64,000 nt of DNA, from the NCBI RefSeq assembly GCF_001045555.1, contig NZ_LFBU01000001.1:2728001-2792000 (forward strand), in the 5' to 3' direction. The position numbers and the translations under genes were made by a program. The notes under the pieces are model-generated. The model was not told where the DNA came from. It saw nothing but the letters and a program-made list of their open reading frames with translations, and did not search any database. This document shows positions 53,527 through 62,746 of this stretch, piece after piece. The stretch is from Marinobacter subterrani (GTDB taxonomy: Bacteria > Pseudomonadota > Gammaproteobacteria > Pseudomonadales > Oleiphilaceae). Position 1 is the first letter of the stretch; each line of letters opens with the position of its first letter.

Positions 53527-54880
53527 CTTTGGTCTCCATTGCGACCAGCCCAAGCATACAGACTATCGATAATAGAGCGAAAACGCTGGTCAAACATTCG
53601 AAGATTTGGACCAATAATATTCCGTGCCAATTGTTCGGCCTTGTCGATATTTTTGAACCACTTGTATGTGCCAGCAGCATTCGCCAACGACTGACGCATG
53701 TCGTCAACGGGCAATTTTGAACATGAATCAAAGTTAAATTGATTTCCAGAGCAATTTAATATGTGTTGCTCCACTTCTTGCTGACCGTTCAGAGTAGCGG
53801 CTAGTTGAACAAGACTTGGGATAACCTCCAGCGGACACCAAAGGAAAGTGGCGGTCTCAGTTGAATGCCCCTCGCCCCACTCAAGAATCGTAACTCCTTG
53901 CTCTCGACAATGCTGTGTTTGCCGTGCATGGGCGGGGGTAGCTATGTCGGAGTCTTTTAAAAGCACCGTGGAGTATCCGAGGCTCGCGAAAACTTCGGCG
54001 CGCTTGAAACATTTGTCGCCACCGCCCCCGTCAGCCCACGCCAAGCCCCGGTCCTGAAAAGCGGCAGCTGAAATGCTTTTGAAAAACAGATCGAATCCCC
54101 GAACAATTCCAACCTCTGTGCTTCCCTCACCCACGATTACTGCCTTACTAAAAAAAGCTTCGGCGCAGGCACGAAGTGTTGCTTGCTCTTCATCGCCGCC
54201 ATTCAGGCTATAGACGACGTGGGAAAGGTCAGGCGTTGGCTCCTGGCCATCAACGGAGAGTTTCTTCAACACGTGTAGCTGCCTCGCTTGGAGCTCTCTC
54301 AGCACGTAAGGTGAATGCGTAGAAATGAATACCTGTTGCGAGGGCACGCGCTCCTTGGAACCAAGCTCATATAGGAGGCGACTAATCCTATACGGCTCAA
54401 GCCCATATTCAGCTTCGTCCACAATCATGATTTGGGATTCACTTGCTACTTTTTGAATGCCGCTAATCAAAAGTCGGGATGAGCCGGTACCCATTTGTCG
54501 TAAAGGCGTATTATCGCTGTTGTGAAGGCTAATGGCGCCGTTGGATAGCGAAACTCCTTTGACGTCCAGCAGAGCTTTCAGGTCTCCTACAGGAACTCCT
54601 AAGTCATTTGCGATAGTGCGGACTAGACCCAGTACGTCAGAGAGTTCAGAAGGGGGCTGTTCCAAGAAACTTTGACGTGTTTGTCGACTAAGATTATTCA
54701 GAGACGATGAAGGATCAAATGTATCTTCGGACAGTTTGTTCAGTAAAGAACGACTGCCCCACGCTAGGTGATGATGGTTTGTCGCGCCAAGCCTTGTCGG
54801 ATTGATCATCTCCCGATACTTCCACCGCAAGTGCTTTTCTACCCCGCTTTGATAGGCTCTTTCGGAGTATAAAAGCCATT
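53523..54880 (-). pseudogene. gajA: gajA, 3' part (split by IS21)
   Basis: This ~450-codon part carries the C-terminal half of an OLD-family ABC ATPase (signature TGSSRLLISGIQ, Walker B IMIVDEAEYGLEP, H-loop VFISTHSPYVLREL) and the TOPRIM nuclease domain (KAVIVGEGSTEVGIVRGFDL, LLKDSDIATP). Walker A is missing because the first ~129 codons lie at 57521-57907, beyond the IS21 element. Removing the element and one copy of the CCATT duplication joins LDPE to WLLYSERAYQSG in frame, giving about 580 residues, the size of GajA. Confidence 0.88.
54876..54880 (+). repeat. Left target-site duplication of the IS21 element
   Basis: CCATT, repeated at 57521-57525. Confidence 0.85.
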
Positions 54881-55112
54881 TGCGTATTCCGCGCCATCGT
54901 GACCACCCATTCCGTTTGAACGTGACCGCCTGTTCCGGGCGATCGTGACCGCTCATTCCGTTTTATCGTGACCGATTTCGGGTTGTTTTCCGGAATCGCC
55001 GGTCACGATGCCGGAATCATCGGTCACGTTCCCCCGGAACCACTGCCAAAGCGCTGGAATTCTTCAACTTAATCCGGCATACCCCCTTCCTTTTTATCAC
55101 GAGGAAGAGCGG

Positions 55113-56657
55113 ATGCCGGTTGCGAGGATTTCCATGCGACAGATTATCGAGGTCTTGCGCCTCAAGTACGAAGCAGGCCTGAGCCATGAGCGCATTGCCC
55201 GCGCCTGCGGTCTCTCCAAAGGTGTGGTTGGCAAGTACGTCAATCTTGCCCAGGCCCATGATGTGACCTGGCCGTTGCCAGAGGATGTTGATGAGGTACG
55301 ACTGGAAGCGCTGCTGTTCCCGGCTAAGACCCCACCTGCACGCTTTGCCGAACCTGATTACTTCCAGGTCCACCAGGAACTGAAGACCAAGGGCGTGACC
55401 CTGCAACTGCTCTGGGCCGAGTACGTAGAACGCCACAGCGACAAGGCCTATCGCTACAGCCAGTTCTGCCACCATTACCGGCTCTGGCGTGGCCGGCAGC
55501 GGCGCAGCATGCGCCAGGTCCATCGAGCCGGTGAGAAGATCTTTATCGATTACTGTGGCCCCACTGTGCCAGTGGTGGATCGTTCCACCGGTGAAATGCG
55601 TAAGGCTCAGGTCTTTGTCGCCGTGCTTGGAGCGTCCAGCTATACCTTCGCCGAGGCTACCTGGAGCCAGTCCCTGCCGGACTGGATTGCCTCCCACCAA
55701 CGGATGCTGGCGTTCTACGGCGGTGTAGCTGAATTGCTGGTTCCTGACAACCTCAAGGCAGCGGTCACCAAGGCCGATCGATATACCCCGAAGATCAACG
55801 AGACCTACGCCGAACTGGCCGCCCACTACCAGACTGCCGTATTACCGGCACGCCCCTACAAACCCAAGGACAAGGCGAAAGCTGAAGCCGCCGTACTGCT
55901 GGTCGAGCGCTGGATACTGGCCCGGTTACGGCACCGGATGTTCTTCTCCCTGGCCGAACTGAACTCGGCCATTGCCCAGTTGTTGCCGGCGCTGAACCAG
56001 CGCCCGTTCCAGGGGCGCTCCGAGAGCCGCCAGAGCTTGTTCGAGTCACTGGATCGCCCAGCTCTGAGACCTCTGCCCGCAACACCCTATGTCTATGCCG
56101 AGTGGTGCAAAGCGCGACCGGGCATTGACTACCACATCGAGATCGACAAACGGCTGTACAGCGTGCCTCACGCCCTGGTGGGTGTGAAGCTGGATGTTCG
56201 GGTGACCGATACGTCCGTTGAGGTCATGCACAAGGGACAACGGGTAGCCTTGCATTCTCGCCACGGCAAGAGCCGCTTCGTGACCCTGACCGAACACATG
56301 CCCAAGTCGCATCAGGCCCATCAGAACTGGTCACCGGGACGCTTCCTGAACTGGGCCAAGGACATCGGCCCCGCCACGTTGGATGTGGTGCAGGGACAGC
56401 TCAAGGATCGGCCGCATCCGGAACATGGTTACCGGGCCTGCCTGGGTCTGCTGAACCTCAGTCGTCGCTACAGCCGTGACCGCCTTGAGCAGGCTTGTGA
56501 CCGGGCGTTGGCTATCAACTCGGCCAGTTACCAGAGCATCACCTCGATCCTAAAGCAGGGGCTGGATCAACTCCCGCTGCCCCTAGCTGAGGAAGAGCCG
56601 GAACTGACCGATCTGCCTGTTCACACCAACGTTCGTGGCCCCCACTACTACCACTGA
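55113..56657 (+). CDS. istA: IS21 transposase IstA
   Basis: The 514-residue DDE transposase has an N-terminal HTH (MRQIIEVLRLKYEAGLSHER, IARACGLSKGVVGKYV) and catalytic residues in FIDYCGPTVPV, LLVPDNLKAAV and KAKAEAAVLLVERW. I chose the ATG at 55113, preceded by GAGGAAGAG; an upstream frame to 55008 lies in the terminal repeats. Confidence 0.95.
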   Translation: MPVARISMRQIIEVLRLKYEAGLSHERIARACGLSKGVVGKYVNLAQAHDVTWPLPEDVDEVRLEALLFPAKTPPARFAEPDYFQVHQELKTKGVTLQLLWAEYVERHSDKAYRYSQFCHHYRLWRGRQRRSMRQVHRAGEKIFIDYCGPTVPVVDRSTGEMRKAQVFVAVLGASSYTFAEATWSQSLPDWIASHQRMLAFYGGVAELLVPDNLKAAVTKADRYTPKINETYAELAAHYQTAVLPARPYKPKDKAKAEAAVLLVERWILARLRHRMFFSLAELNSAIAQLLPALNQRPFQGRSESRQSLFESLDRPALRPLPATPYVYAEWCKARPGIDYHIEIDKRLYSVPHALVGVKLDVRVTDTSVEVMHKGQRVALHSRHGKSRFVTLTEHMPKSHQAHQNWSPGRFLNWAKDIGPATLDVVQGQLKDRPHPEHGYRACLGLLNLSRRYSRDRLEQACDRALAINSASYQSITSILKQGLDQLPLPLAEEEPELTDLPVHTNVRGPHYYH

Positions 56658-56671
56658 TCCCGGAGAGACTG

Positions 56672-57427
56672 ATGCTGACTCAAAACACCCTCGACATCCT
56701 GCGCCAACTCAAACTGACGGGCATGTGCGATGCGCTGGAACAACAACGATCCCAACCTGAGACCCACGACCTGGCGTTCGAGGAACGACTGGCCCTGTTG
56801 GTGGATCGTGAAGTGCTGCACCGCGAAAGCCGGCGACTGGAGCGGCTGCTCAGGGCCGCCCGTCTACGTGTGCCGGCCTGCATCGAAGACATCGATTACC
56901 GCCACCCACGAGGGCTGGAGCGTTCTCGCATGGCGGGTCTGGCCAGCTGCGACTGGATCCGCCAATCCCTGAACCTGTGCATCACCGGCCCGACAGGTTG
57001 TGGCAAGACCTGGCTGGCGTGTGCCCTGGGTAACCAGGCCTGCCGGCAGGGCCTCTCGGTTCGTTACCTGCGGGTACCGCGCCTGTTCGAACAACTGCGC
57101 ATCGCCCATGGCGATGGCAGCTATGCCCGACTAATGAATCAGTTGCTTAAAACCGATCTGCTGATCCTGGACGACTGGGGCATGCAAAAGGTGACCGCGC
57201 AACAACGACAGGATCTGATGGAAGTGATTGAGGACCGCCATGGCCGGGGCTCGACCCTCATTGCCAGCCAGTTACCGACTGAACACTGGCACGATTACAT
57301 CGGCTCCGCCACGCTGGCAGACGCCATCCTGGATCGGCTTCTGCACGGCGCTCACCGACTCAATCTAAAGGGGGAATCATTGCGAAAAGCGAAAGCACAA
57401 AAACCGGAATCGGTTGACCCATCGTGA
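56672..57427 (+). CDS. istB: IS21 ATPase IstB
   Basis: The 251-residue DnaA/AAA-like helper ATPase has Walker A ITGPTGCGKTWLA, Walker B DLLILDDWGMQ and the IstB start LTQNTLDILRQLKLTGMCDA. It controls target choice of IstA. It begins 14 bp after istA. Confidence 0.95.
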   Translation: MLTQNTLDILRQLKLTGMCDALEQQRSQPETHDLAFEERLALLVDREVLHRESRRLERLLRAARLRVPACIEDIDYRHPRGLERSRMAGLASCDWIRQSLNLCITGPTGCGKTWLACALGNQACRQGLSVRYLRVPRLFEQLRIAHGDGSYARLMNQLLKTDLLILDDWGMQKVTAQQRQDLMEVIEDRHGRGSTLIASQLPTEHWHDYIGSATLADAILDRLLHGAHRLNLKGESLRKAKAQKPESVDPS

Positions 57428-57520
57428 CCGCTCAGAGTACAAAACCCACTCCAGTGTGATGGCCGTGTGAAAATCGGTCACGATCCCCGGAATGACCGGT
57501 CACGTTCGCCGGAATACGCA

Positions 57521-57525
57521 CCATT
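57521..57525 (+). repeat. Right target-site duplication of the IS21 element
   Basis: CCATT, matching 54876-54880. Confidence 0.85.
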
Positions 57526-57907
57526 CGGGATCTAGATCCTCTCGCACTATCAATTGCAGGGTTAAAACAGTCTCATCGCCAGCCAATGGCTCATCATGAA
57601 TTTGCTGATTTGCTTGGTCAAAGCCCCGCAGAAAAAATCCAAAAGCCTCGAGGTCCTTGAGTTCGTCACTCAACTCACCCAGCGTCGCCATTATGCTTAT
57701 CGGACGATTCGTGTTCATCTGATGGAAGTCAGCATCACTGAAGGCAAATGATCGTCTTGCGCCCAAAGCCAAATCTATCGCATCAAGGAGCGTTGATTTT
57801 CCAGAATCACCCGGGCCAATCAAGCAATTGAGGCCAGGGCGTGGGTACCATTCCGCTTTCTTTATCGAGCGAAAATTATCTATCAGGAGGTGCCTGATCA
57901 CAGCCAT
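57521..57907 (-). pseudogene. gajA: gajA, 5' part with Walker A (split by IS21)
   Basis: From the ATG at 57907 the frame reads MAVIRHLLIDNFRSIKKAEW and then LNCLIGPGDSGKSTLLDAID, the Walker A of the OLD ATPase, and continues to LDPEW at the IS21 junction. It carries on 21 nt into the element before a stop at 57500. AGGA lies 9 nt before the ATG. The first five bases at the junction (57521-57525, CCATT) are the target duplication. Confidence 0.88.
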
Positions 57908-58020
57908 TTATCGAATTCCTCAAATTAGATGATGTGATTCAATGTAGGCGAGTAACGCTGAGCTTGCTAGGTATGGCCTCTTTTTGGAGGGTTGGAGACC
58001 GAAAGGTAAGGAGCGCAAGT

Positions 58021-58035
58021 GTCCGCTTTTGTTTA
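58021..58035 (+). repeat. Dispersed palindromic repeat, copy C (left half only)
   Basis: GTCCGCTTTTGTTTA matches the left half of copies A (44528) and B (47551) with one difference. No right arm is visible. It lies between the Gabija locus and the island end. Confidence 0.6.
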
Positions 58036-58205
58036 ATAGCCTAAACTACTCGGACCGCCTGAAAAGGCTTGCAATCGACCATTTCGGCCTCCAAACGGCT
58101 TCGTTTCGAAAACAAACGAGAGCCACGCCAGTCGGATGTGCTAAATTCGATAGTTGAGATGACTTATTCCAGTTGTCCTTGAGCTGTAGCCCGATACGCA
58201 ATGCA

Positions 58206-58226
58206 GTGGGTAATATTGAGGGTAAC
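58206..58226 (+). repeat. Paired GGGTAA repeat near the right island end (putative integrase arm sites)
   Basis: GTGGGTAAT and GAGGGTAAC start 12 bp apart, the same arrangement as 4409-4429, with 19 of 21 identical bases. It lies 63 bp before attR. Confidence 0.55.
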
Positions 58227-58288
58227 CTAATAAAATAATTAAATAAATACTTAATAAAAACAAGATCTTAAAAAGGTTATTAGAGTGA

Positions 58289-58303
58289 CGCCGTCTCCAC
58301 CAA
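58289..58303 (+). repeat. attR: second copy of the ssrA core
   Basis: CGCCGTCTCCACCAA, identical to 4281-4295. It marks the right island end. Confidence 0.9.
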
Positions 58304-58311
58304 ACAACCGC

Positions 58312-58341
58312 AAAAAAGCCCCTGCTTTCAGGGGCTTTTTT
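58312..58341 (+). terminator. Original chromosomal ssrA terminator, displaced
   Basis: A-run, GCCCCTG stem, short loop, CAGGGGC and six T residues, 9 bp after attR. In the empty site it would lie 8-10 bp beyond the ssrA end, so it is probably the ancestral ssrA terminator. Confidence 0.85.
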
Positions 58342-58454
58342 CGTTACAGCCCGAACCTTGCCACCTCGTCATCCTGCCCACATGTACTGGCGGCCAAATC
58401 AAGGTACTGTTTCGTCAGACTTTTAACCGGAGCTCCCTTTATTTCCTTCCTATC

Positions 58455-59051
58455 ATGAACTCCCCGAACGACCCAGCCAGCCTTACCGAGCTCCTGCACC
58501 GCCTTCGAACAGAAACCGAGGGCATGGACCAGGTCTCAGTGGCCGATATTCTCAATGCGGTGGGAGAACGCTCTTTCGGGCCGCTCGTTCTGATCGCCGG
58601 CATTATCACCCTGGCGCCGCTGATCGGGGACATTCCGGGGGTGCCCACGCTGCTGGGGCTGGTTGTGCTACTGACTCTGGGGCAACTGATTTTTCACCGG
58701 CGCTCAATCTGGATCCCCGGCAAGTTGGCGCGGCGAAACATCGGGAGGCAGAAACTGATCAAAGGTCTGGACTGGATGGATAAGCCGGCCCGGTTCATGG
58801 ATCGCTGGACCAAACGACGGATGGCCTGGCTGGTCAGCGGTCCGGGGCAATACCTCATGGCCATCCTGTGTATGCTGGTTGCCGCGGCAATGCCGCTGAT
58901 GGAGATCGTACCCTTCAGCGCCAATGGCGGTGGTCTCGCACTGACGGCCTTTGGCCTGGCAATTATTGCCCGCGACGGGCTGCTTGCCCTGTTGGCGATC
59001 CTCGCGACCGGAGGCACCGCCTGGTTCATACTCACTCACCTTCCCTGGTGA
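58455..59051 (+). CDS. ExoD-family membrane protein
   Basis: The 198-residue product matches the ExoD (exopolysaccharide synthesis) family: SVADILNAVGERSFGPLVLI, then GVPTLLGLVVLLTLGQLIFH and WLVSGPGQYLMAILCMLVAA, with four likely membrane segments. The biochemical role of ExoD is unclear. First backbone gene to the right of the island. Confidence 0.88.
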   Translation: MNSPNDPASLTELLHRLRTETEGMDQVSVADILNAVGERSFGPLVLIAGIITLAPLIGDIPGVPTLLGLVVLLTLGQLIFHRRSIWIPGKLARRNIGRQKLIKGLDWMDKPARFMDRWTKRRMAWLVSGPGQYLMAILCMLVAAAMPLMEIVPFSANGGGLALTAFGLAIIARDGLLALLAILATGGTAWFILTHLPW

Positions 59052-59233
59052 GCGATGAAGGATTCTGTCACCATTTGAAACAAAGCTCCTGAATCCCGCC
59101 TCACCCGAAAACTGCTACTATTGCTACAGATCGTCAGACACCGGGCTGTGCAGCTTCCGGCACGCACCACTGAACCAACCCCTTGAAAAGTTCCTGCCGG
59201 CAGGGGCTTTTGTATGTAACAGGATCCGGCTAT

Positions 59234-60121
59234 ATGTCCAGCAAAGCGAAGCAGTCCCAGAAACTTCTGCTGTTCCGTCTCTCCGGCGAGCGTCTTTTCG
59301 GAATCGGCACCCTGAAGATCCGGGAAATCCTGCCCTTCATGCGGTTGACCAAAATGCCCCACAGCCACCACGCAGTGATCGGCACTGCGACCTTCCGGGG
59401 CTCCGCTGTCCCGGTGATTGATATGGCCGCTGCCGTGGGCTATCCGCCGCTGACCCGGGAAGAGCAGGCAAAAGCGTCGATTATTGTCACGGATATCCAG
59501 CGCCAGGAAATCGGTTTCCTGGTGCGCAGCGTCCAGCAGATTGTCGAGACCGACTGGAAAGAGGTGATGCCACCGCCCAAGGCCCTGGGCAGCAAGGCGT
59601 TTATTACCGGCCTGCTGGATATTGACGGCGACATTATCCAACTGCTGGACGTGGAGTTACTGCTGGCCAAGGTGTACCCGGAATCGCTGAATACCCAGGA
59701 TGTGGTGCTGACCGATGTTCAGAGCGAGACCCTCAAATCCCTGAACATCCTGATGGTGGATGACTCCCAGGTGGCCCGCAAGCAGTTATCAGACGTGCTG
59801 GACAGCAAGGACATCCCCTACCAGGTCACCTCCAACGGCGATGATGCCCTGCAGATCCTGCTGAGGGATGACGAGCTGGGCCGGCCCACGGACATTCTGG
59901 TCAGCGATATCGAAATGCCGGGGCTGGACGGTTACGAACTGACCTTCAACGTGCGGGATAACTCGGCGCTGAAGCAGCCCTACATCATCCTGCACACCTC
60001 TCTGAACAGTGAGATGAGCCTGAGCTACGCCAACCAGGTGGGGGCCAACGAAGCCTTGACCAAGTTTGATGCGGAGGAATTGCTACAGGCGATGCTCAGA
60101 GGGGCAGAGCAGGCCCGCTAA
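59234..60121 (+). CDS. cheV: Chemotaxis protein CheV
   Basis: CheV couples chemoreceptors to CheA and is phosphorylated on its receiver. The 295-residue product has an N-terminal CheW domain (LLFRLSGERLFGIGTLKIRE, then VIDMAAAVGYPPL) and a C-terminal REC domain (NILMVDDSQVARKQLSDVLD, Asp in ILVSDIEMPGLDGYEL). I chose the ATG at 59234, with AGGA 9-10 nt upstream. Its stop overlaps the convergent lipoprotein gene by 4 nt. Confidence 0.94.
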   Translation: MSSKAKQSQKLLLFRLSGERLFGIGTLKIREILPFMRLTKMPHSHHAVIGTATFRGSAVPVIDMAAAVGYPPLTREEQAKASIIVTDIQRQEIGFLVRSVQQIVETDWKEVMPPPKALGSKAFITGLLDIDGDIIQLLDVELLLAKVYPESLNTQDVVLTDVQSETLKSLNILMVDDSQVARKQLSDVLDSKDIPYQVTSNGDDALQILLRDDELGRPTDILVSDIEMPGLDGYELTFNVRDNSALKQPYIILHTSLNSEMSLSYANQVGANEALTKFDAEELLQAMLRGAEQAR

Positions 60122-60981
60122 GGCTTGAGCTGGGCGAGAAAGGCTTGCGCATCAGCGCGCATCTCGGCCAGCTTCAGCTCCCACTGTTGCCGGTAGCGAT
60201 CCAGGGTTTCATCACTGAGGCGGGCCAGGCGATCGCCGGTCTGGGCCACTGTCCGGCTGGCGTTGGCCAGGGATTCCATGGTCGGCTCGCCCAGCTTTTC
60301 CGCCTGCTTACTCAGGTTCCGGGCAGCCTGTTCCAGGATCACCCGGTCCTCCGGTGGTGGTGCCTTCTCGTCTTTCAGCGCGTCTTCCACCGACTGCTCA
60401 AGCTCCCGCATCGCCTCTTGCAACTTCTGAGCAAACTCGTCCATTGCGCTTTGGGCCTTTTGCCCCAGTTCTTCCGAGTAGTTTTCCAGTTCCCAGGCCA
60501 ACTGGTCCATTTGCTGCTCCAGCTCGCTGGAGGACGAAGACAGGCTGTCACTGAGCCTCTGCCCCAGCCGAGTGAGCTCGCCCATGATGCCGCGCAACGG
60601 CGACGGGTTCAGGATGGCTTCGCCCGTGCGGTCGTAATCCACCAGCCAGTGACCATCAAAACGCACGAGGTAGGTAATCAACTCCAACCGCTCGCCCTCG
60701 GTACCGGCCTCGGCGGGCAGGCGGGTGACGATGGTGGCCTCACGATCTTCGATAATGACCCGGCCGAAGGAGGGTACCGCGTCGGTCCAGCTTCGCTTGT
60801 AGCCGTCGAAACCGGCGGAGTCGGCCAGAGTGGAGTACTCCGCCACGTCGCCGGCATCATTCTCGGCCATGGCCTGCCAGAAGGCTGCCGCCACTTCCTG
60901 CGGGGACTCAGGGTTACTGCACCCGGCGAGAGCGAGCAGTGCGAAGGCGGCAACCAGGCCTTGAAAACAGGAACGGATCAT
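60118..60981 (-). CDS. Predicted lipoprotein
   Basis: The 287-residue product has a lipoprotein signal (MIRSCFQGLVAAFALLALAG followed by C). The first ~110 mature residues (EVAAAFWQAMAENDAGDVAE, then LVRFDGHWLVDYDRTGEAIL) resemble small NTF2-like lipoprotein domains. The rest is a long charged helix (ELEQQMDQLAWELENYSEEL, ELEQSVEDALKDEKAPPPED) expected to be coiled coil. No function is known to me. GGAGG lies upstream of the ATG at 60981. Confidence 0.82.
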   Translation of the reverse strand: MIRSCFQGLVAAFALLALAGCSNPESPQEVAAAFWQAMAENDAGDVAEYSTLADSAGFDGYKRSWTDAVPSFGRVIIEDREATIVTRLPAEAGTEGERLELITYLVRFDGHWLVDYDRTGEAILNPSPLRGIMGELTRLGQRLSDSLSSSSSELEQQMDQLAWELENYSEELGQKAQSAMDEFAQKLQEAMRELEQSVEDALKDEKAPPPEDRVILEQAARNLSKQAEKLGEPTMESLANASRTVAQTGDRLARLSDETLDRYRQQWELKLAEMRADAQAFLAQLKP

Positions 60982-61027
60982 TACTGTAAAACCTCCGGTT
61001 GGTAATCCGGCACGCATGATACACCGC

Positions 61028-62698
61028 TTACAGACTGCAGGTCAGTTTACCCAGCTCTTCGTCAAACACCCGCCGGTTTTCGCTGTAATCCACCGGCACC
61101 TCTACCAGGTGAACACCGCCTTCGGCCAGGGCATTTTCCAGCGTCGGCCGCAGATCCTCCGTGCGGCTGATATGGTGCCCTTTTGCGCCATAGGACTGGG
61201 CGTAGGTAACAAAGTCCGGATTGCGGTAATCCAGCCCGAAATCGGTGTAGCCTTCCTGTCCCTGCTTCCACTTGATCATGCCGTAGGCACTGTCGTTGAT
61301 GATCAGCACCACCAGGTTGAGGTTCAGGCGCACGGCAGTTTCAAGCTCCTGGCTGTTCATCATGAACCCGCCATCGCCGCACACCGCCATCACCTTGAGA
61401 TCCGGGTACAGCATGGACGCCATCATGCCACTGGGCAGGCCGGCGCCCATGGACGCCAGGGCGTTATCCAGCAACACGGTATTGTTGTCATAGGCCCGGT
61501 AATTGCGGGCAAACCAGAGCTTGTACATGCCGTTATCCAGCGTAATGATGCCATCCTCCGGCATCACCTGGCGCACGTCGTTCACGATCCGCTGGGGAAT
61601 GACCGGGAAGCGTGGGTCTTCCGCCCGTTCCTGCAGGTGAGCATCGATCGCCTCCTTTACCTCCATCAACCGGGTGAAATCGTGGTTGGCGCACTGGCCA
61701 CAGTTTTCGGCCATGTATTCCACGCTGTTGGCAATATCGCCCACCACTTCGTGTTGGGGGAAATACACCGGGTCCACATCGGCGGCGCTAAAGTTCACGT
61801 GAATGACTTTCTTGCCGCCGGGGGTCATGAAGAACGGTGGTTTCTCCACCACGTCGTGGCCGACATTGATCACCAGGTCGGCGCGGTCAATGGCGCAGTG
61901 AACGAAATCGCCCGCAGAAAGGGCAGCATTGCCCAGGTAACGGGGGTGCCGTTCATCCACCACACCCTTGCCCATCTGGGTGGTGAAAAACGGAATACCG
62001 GTCACGTTCACCAGGTGCAGCAGTGCCTGGGACACCCGTTTTCGGTTGGCGCCGGCGCCGATCATGATCAGTGGGTGCCTGGCCTCGCGCAGCATTTCGC
62101 AGGCCATGTCCAGGCTCTTCTGGCTGGCTGTGGGCCGGCGGGCGTCACTGGGTTTGAAGATATGCGTGTCGGCATCCGGGACCTCTTCGGCAATATCCTC
62201 CGGCAACTCCAGATGCACCGCTCCGGGCCGCTCTTCGGCGGCCAGCCGGAAGGCCTCGCGCACTTTGGCGGGGATGGTATTGGCGTTGCTGATCTGCCGG
62301 GTGTACTTGGTCAGTGGCCGCATCAGATCCACCACATCCAGGATCTGGAAAAGGCCCTGCTTGGAGGATTTGATGGGCTTCTGGCCGGAAATCATCATCA
62401 TGGGCATGGCACCCAACTGGGCATAGGCCGCGGCAGTAACGAGATTGGTGGCACCGGGCCCAAGGGTGGAGAGGCAGACGCCCACCCGGCCGGTGAGTCG
62501 GCCATAGGTGGCGGCCATGAAGCCGGCAGCCTGCTCATGGCGGTTGAGCACCAGGGTAATACTGGAGGTTCTCAGGGCTTCGAGGAAGGCGAGGTTTTCC
62601 TCGCCCGGTACCGCAAAAATGTATTGAACGCCTTCATTTTCCAGTGCCCGGACAAACAGCTCGGCTCCGTTGCGGGCAGGATGATGTTCGTTAGCCAT
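61028..62698 (-). CDS. Thiamine-diphosphate enzyme, acetolactate synthase large-subunit type
   Basis: The 556-residue product has the three ThDP-enzyme domains: the pyrimidine-binding part with the catalytic Glu in FAVPGEENLAFLEAL and LNRHEQAAGFMAATYGRL, a central domain, and the cofactor domain with the GDG...N motif VMAVCGDGGFMMNSQELETA. It looks like the catabolic/biosynthetic-hybrid AlsS group often annotated acetolactate synthase. No small subunit (IlvN) is beside it, so another substrate is possible. I chose the ATG at 62698, with AGAGGAAA upstream. Confidence 0.85.
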   Translation of the reverse strand: MANEHHPARNGAELFVRALENEGVQYIFAVPGEENLAFLEALRTSSITLVLNRHEQAAGFMAATYGRLTGRVGVCLSTLGPGATNLVTAAAYAQLGAMPMMMISGQKPIKSSKQGLFQILDVVDLMRPLTKYTRQISNANTIPAKVREAFRLAAEERPGAVHLELPEDIAEEVPDADTHIFKPSDARRPTASQKSLDMACEMLREARHPLIMIGAGANRKRVSQALLHLVNVTGIPFFTTQMGKGVVDERHPRYLGNAALSAGDFVHCAIDRADLVINVGHDVVEKPPFFMTPGGKKVIHVNFSAADVDPVYFPQHEVVGDIANSVEYMAENCGQCANHDFTRLMEVKEAIDAHLQERAEDPRFPVIPQRIVNDVRQVMPEDGIITLDNGMYKLWFARNYRAYDNNTVLLDNALASMGAGLPSGMMASMLYPDLKVMAVCGDGGFMMNSQELETAVRLNLNLVVLIINDSAYGMIKWKQGQEGYTDFGLDYRNPDFVTYAQSYGAKGHHISRTEDLRPTLENALAEGGVHLVEVPVDYSENRRVFDEELGKLTCSL

Positions 62699-62746
62699 GG
62701 ATTTCCTCTTGATCAATGATTTCCAGGTGATGAACAGGTTACCGGG

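Larger units (their letters stand above)
54881..57520 (+). mobile_element. Complete IS21-family element inserted in gajA
   Basis: A 2640-bp element with ends TGCGTATTCCG at 54881 and, inverted, at 57520, carrying istA and istB, and flanked by CCATT direct repeats. Inside the left end, blocks of the type ATCGTGACC...CATTCCG recur about four times (54896-54985); two inverted copies lie at the right end (57478-57508). Such multiple transposase sites are typical of IS21. Both genes are intact. Confidence 0.93.
57908..58288. other. Non-coding right end of the island
   Basis: About 380 bp between the gajA start and attR with no convincing gene. It holds the presumed gaj promoter, the half-repeat C (58021-58035), the paired GGGTAA repeat (58206-58226) and an AT-rich stretch just before attR (58227-58280). 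Confidence 0.6.

Noticed and set aside
61016..62719. 567-residue plus-strand frame opposite the ThDP enzyme.
   Set aside because: It is His- and Gly-rich with no family features and is fully antisense to a clear enzyme.
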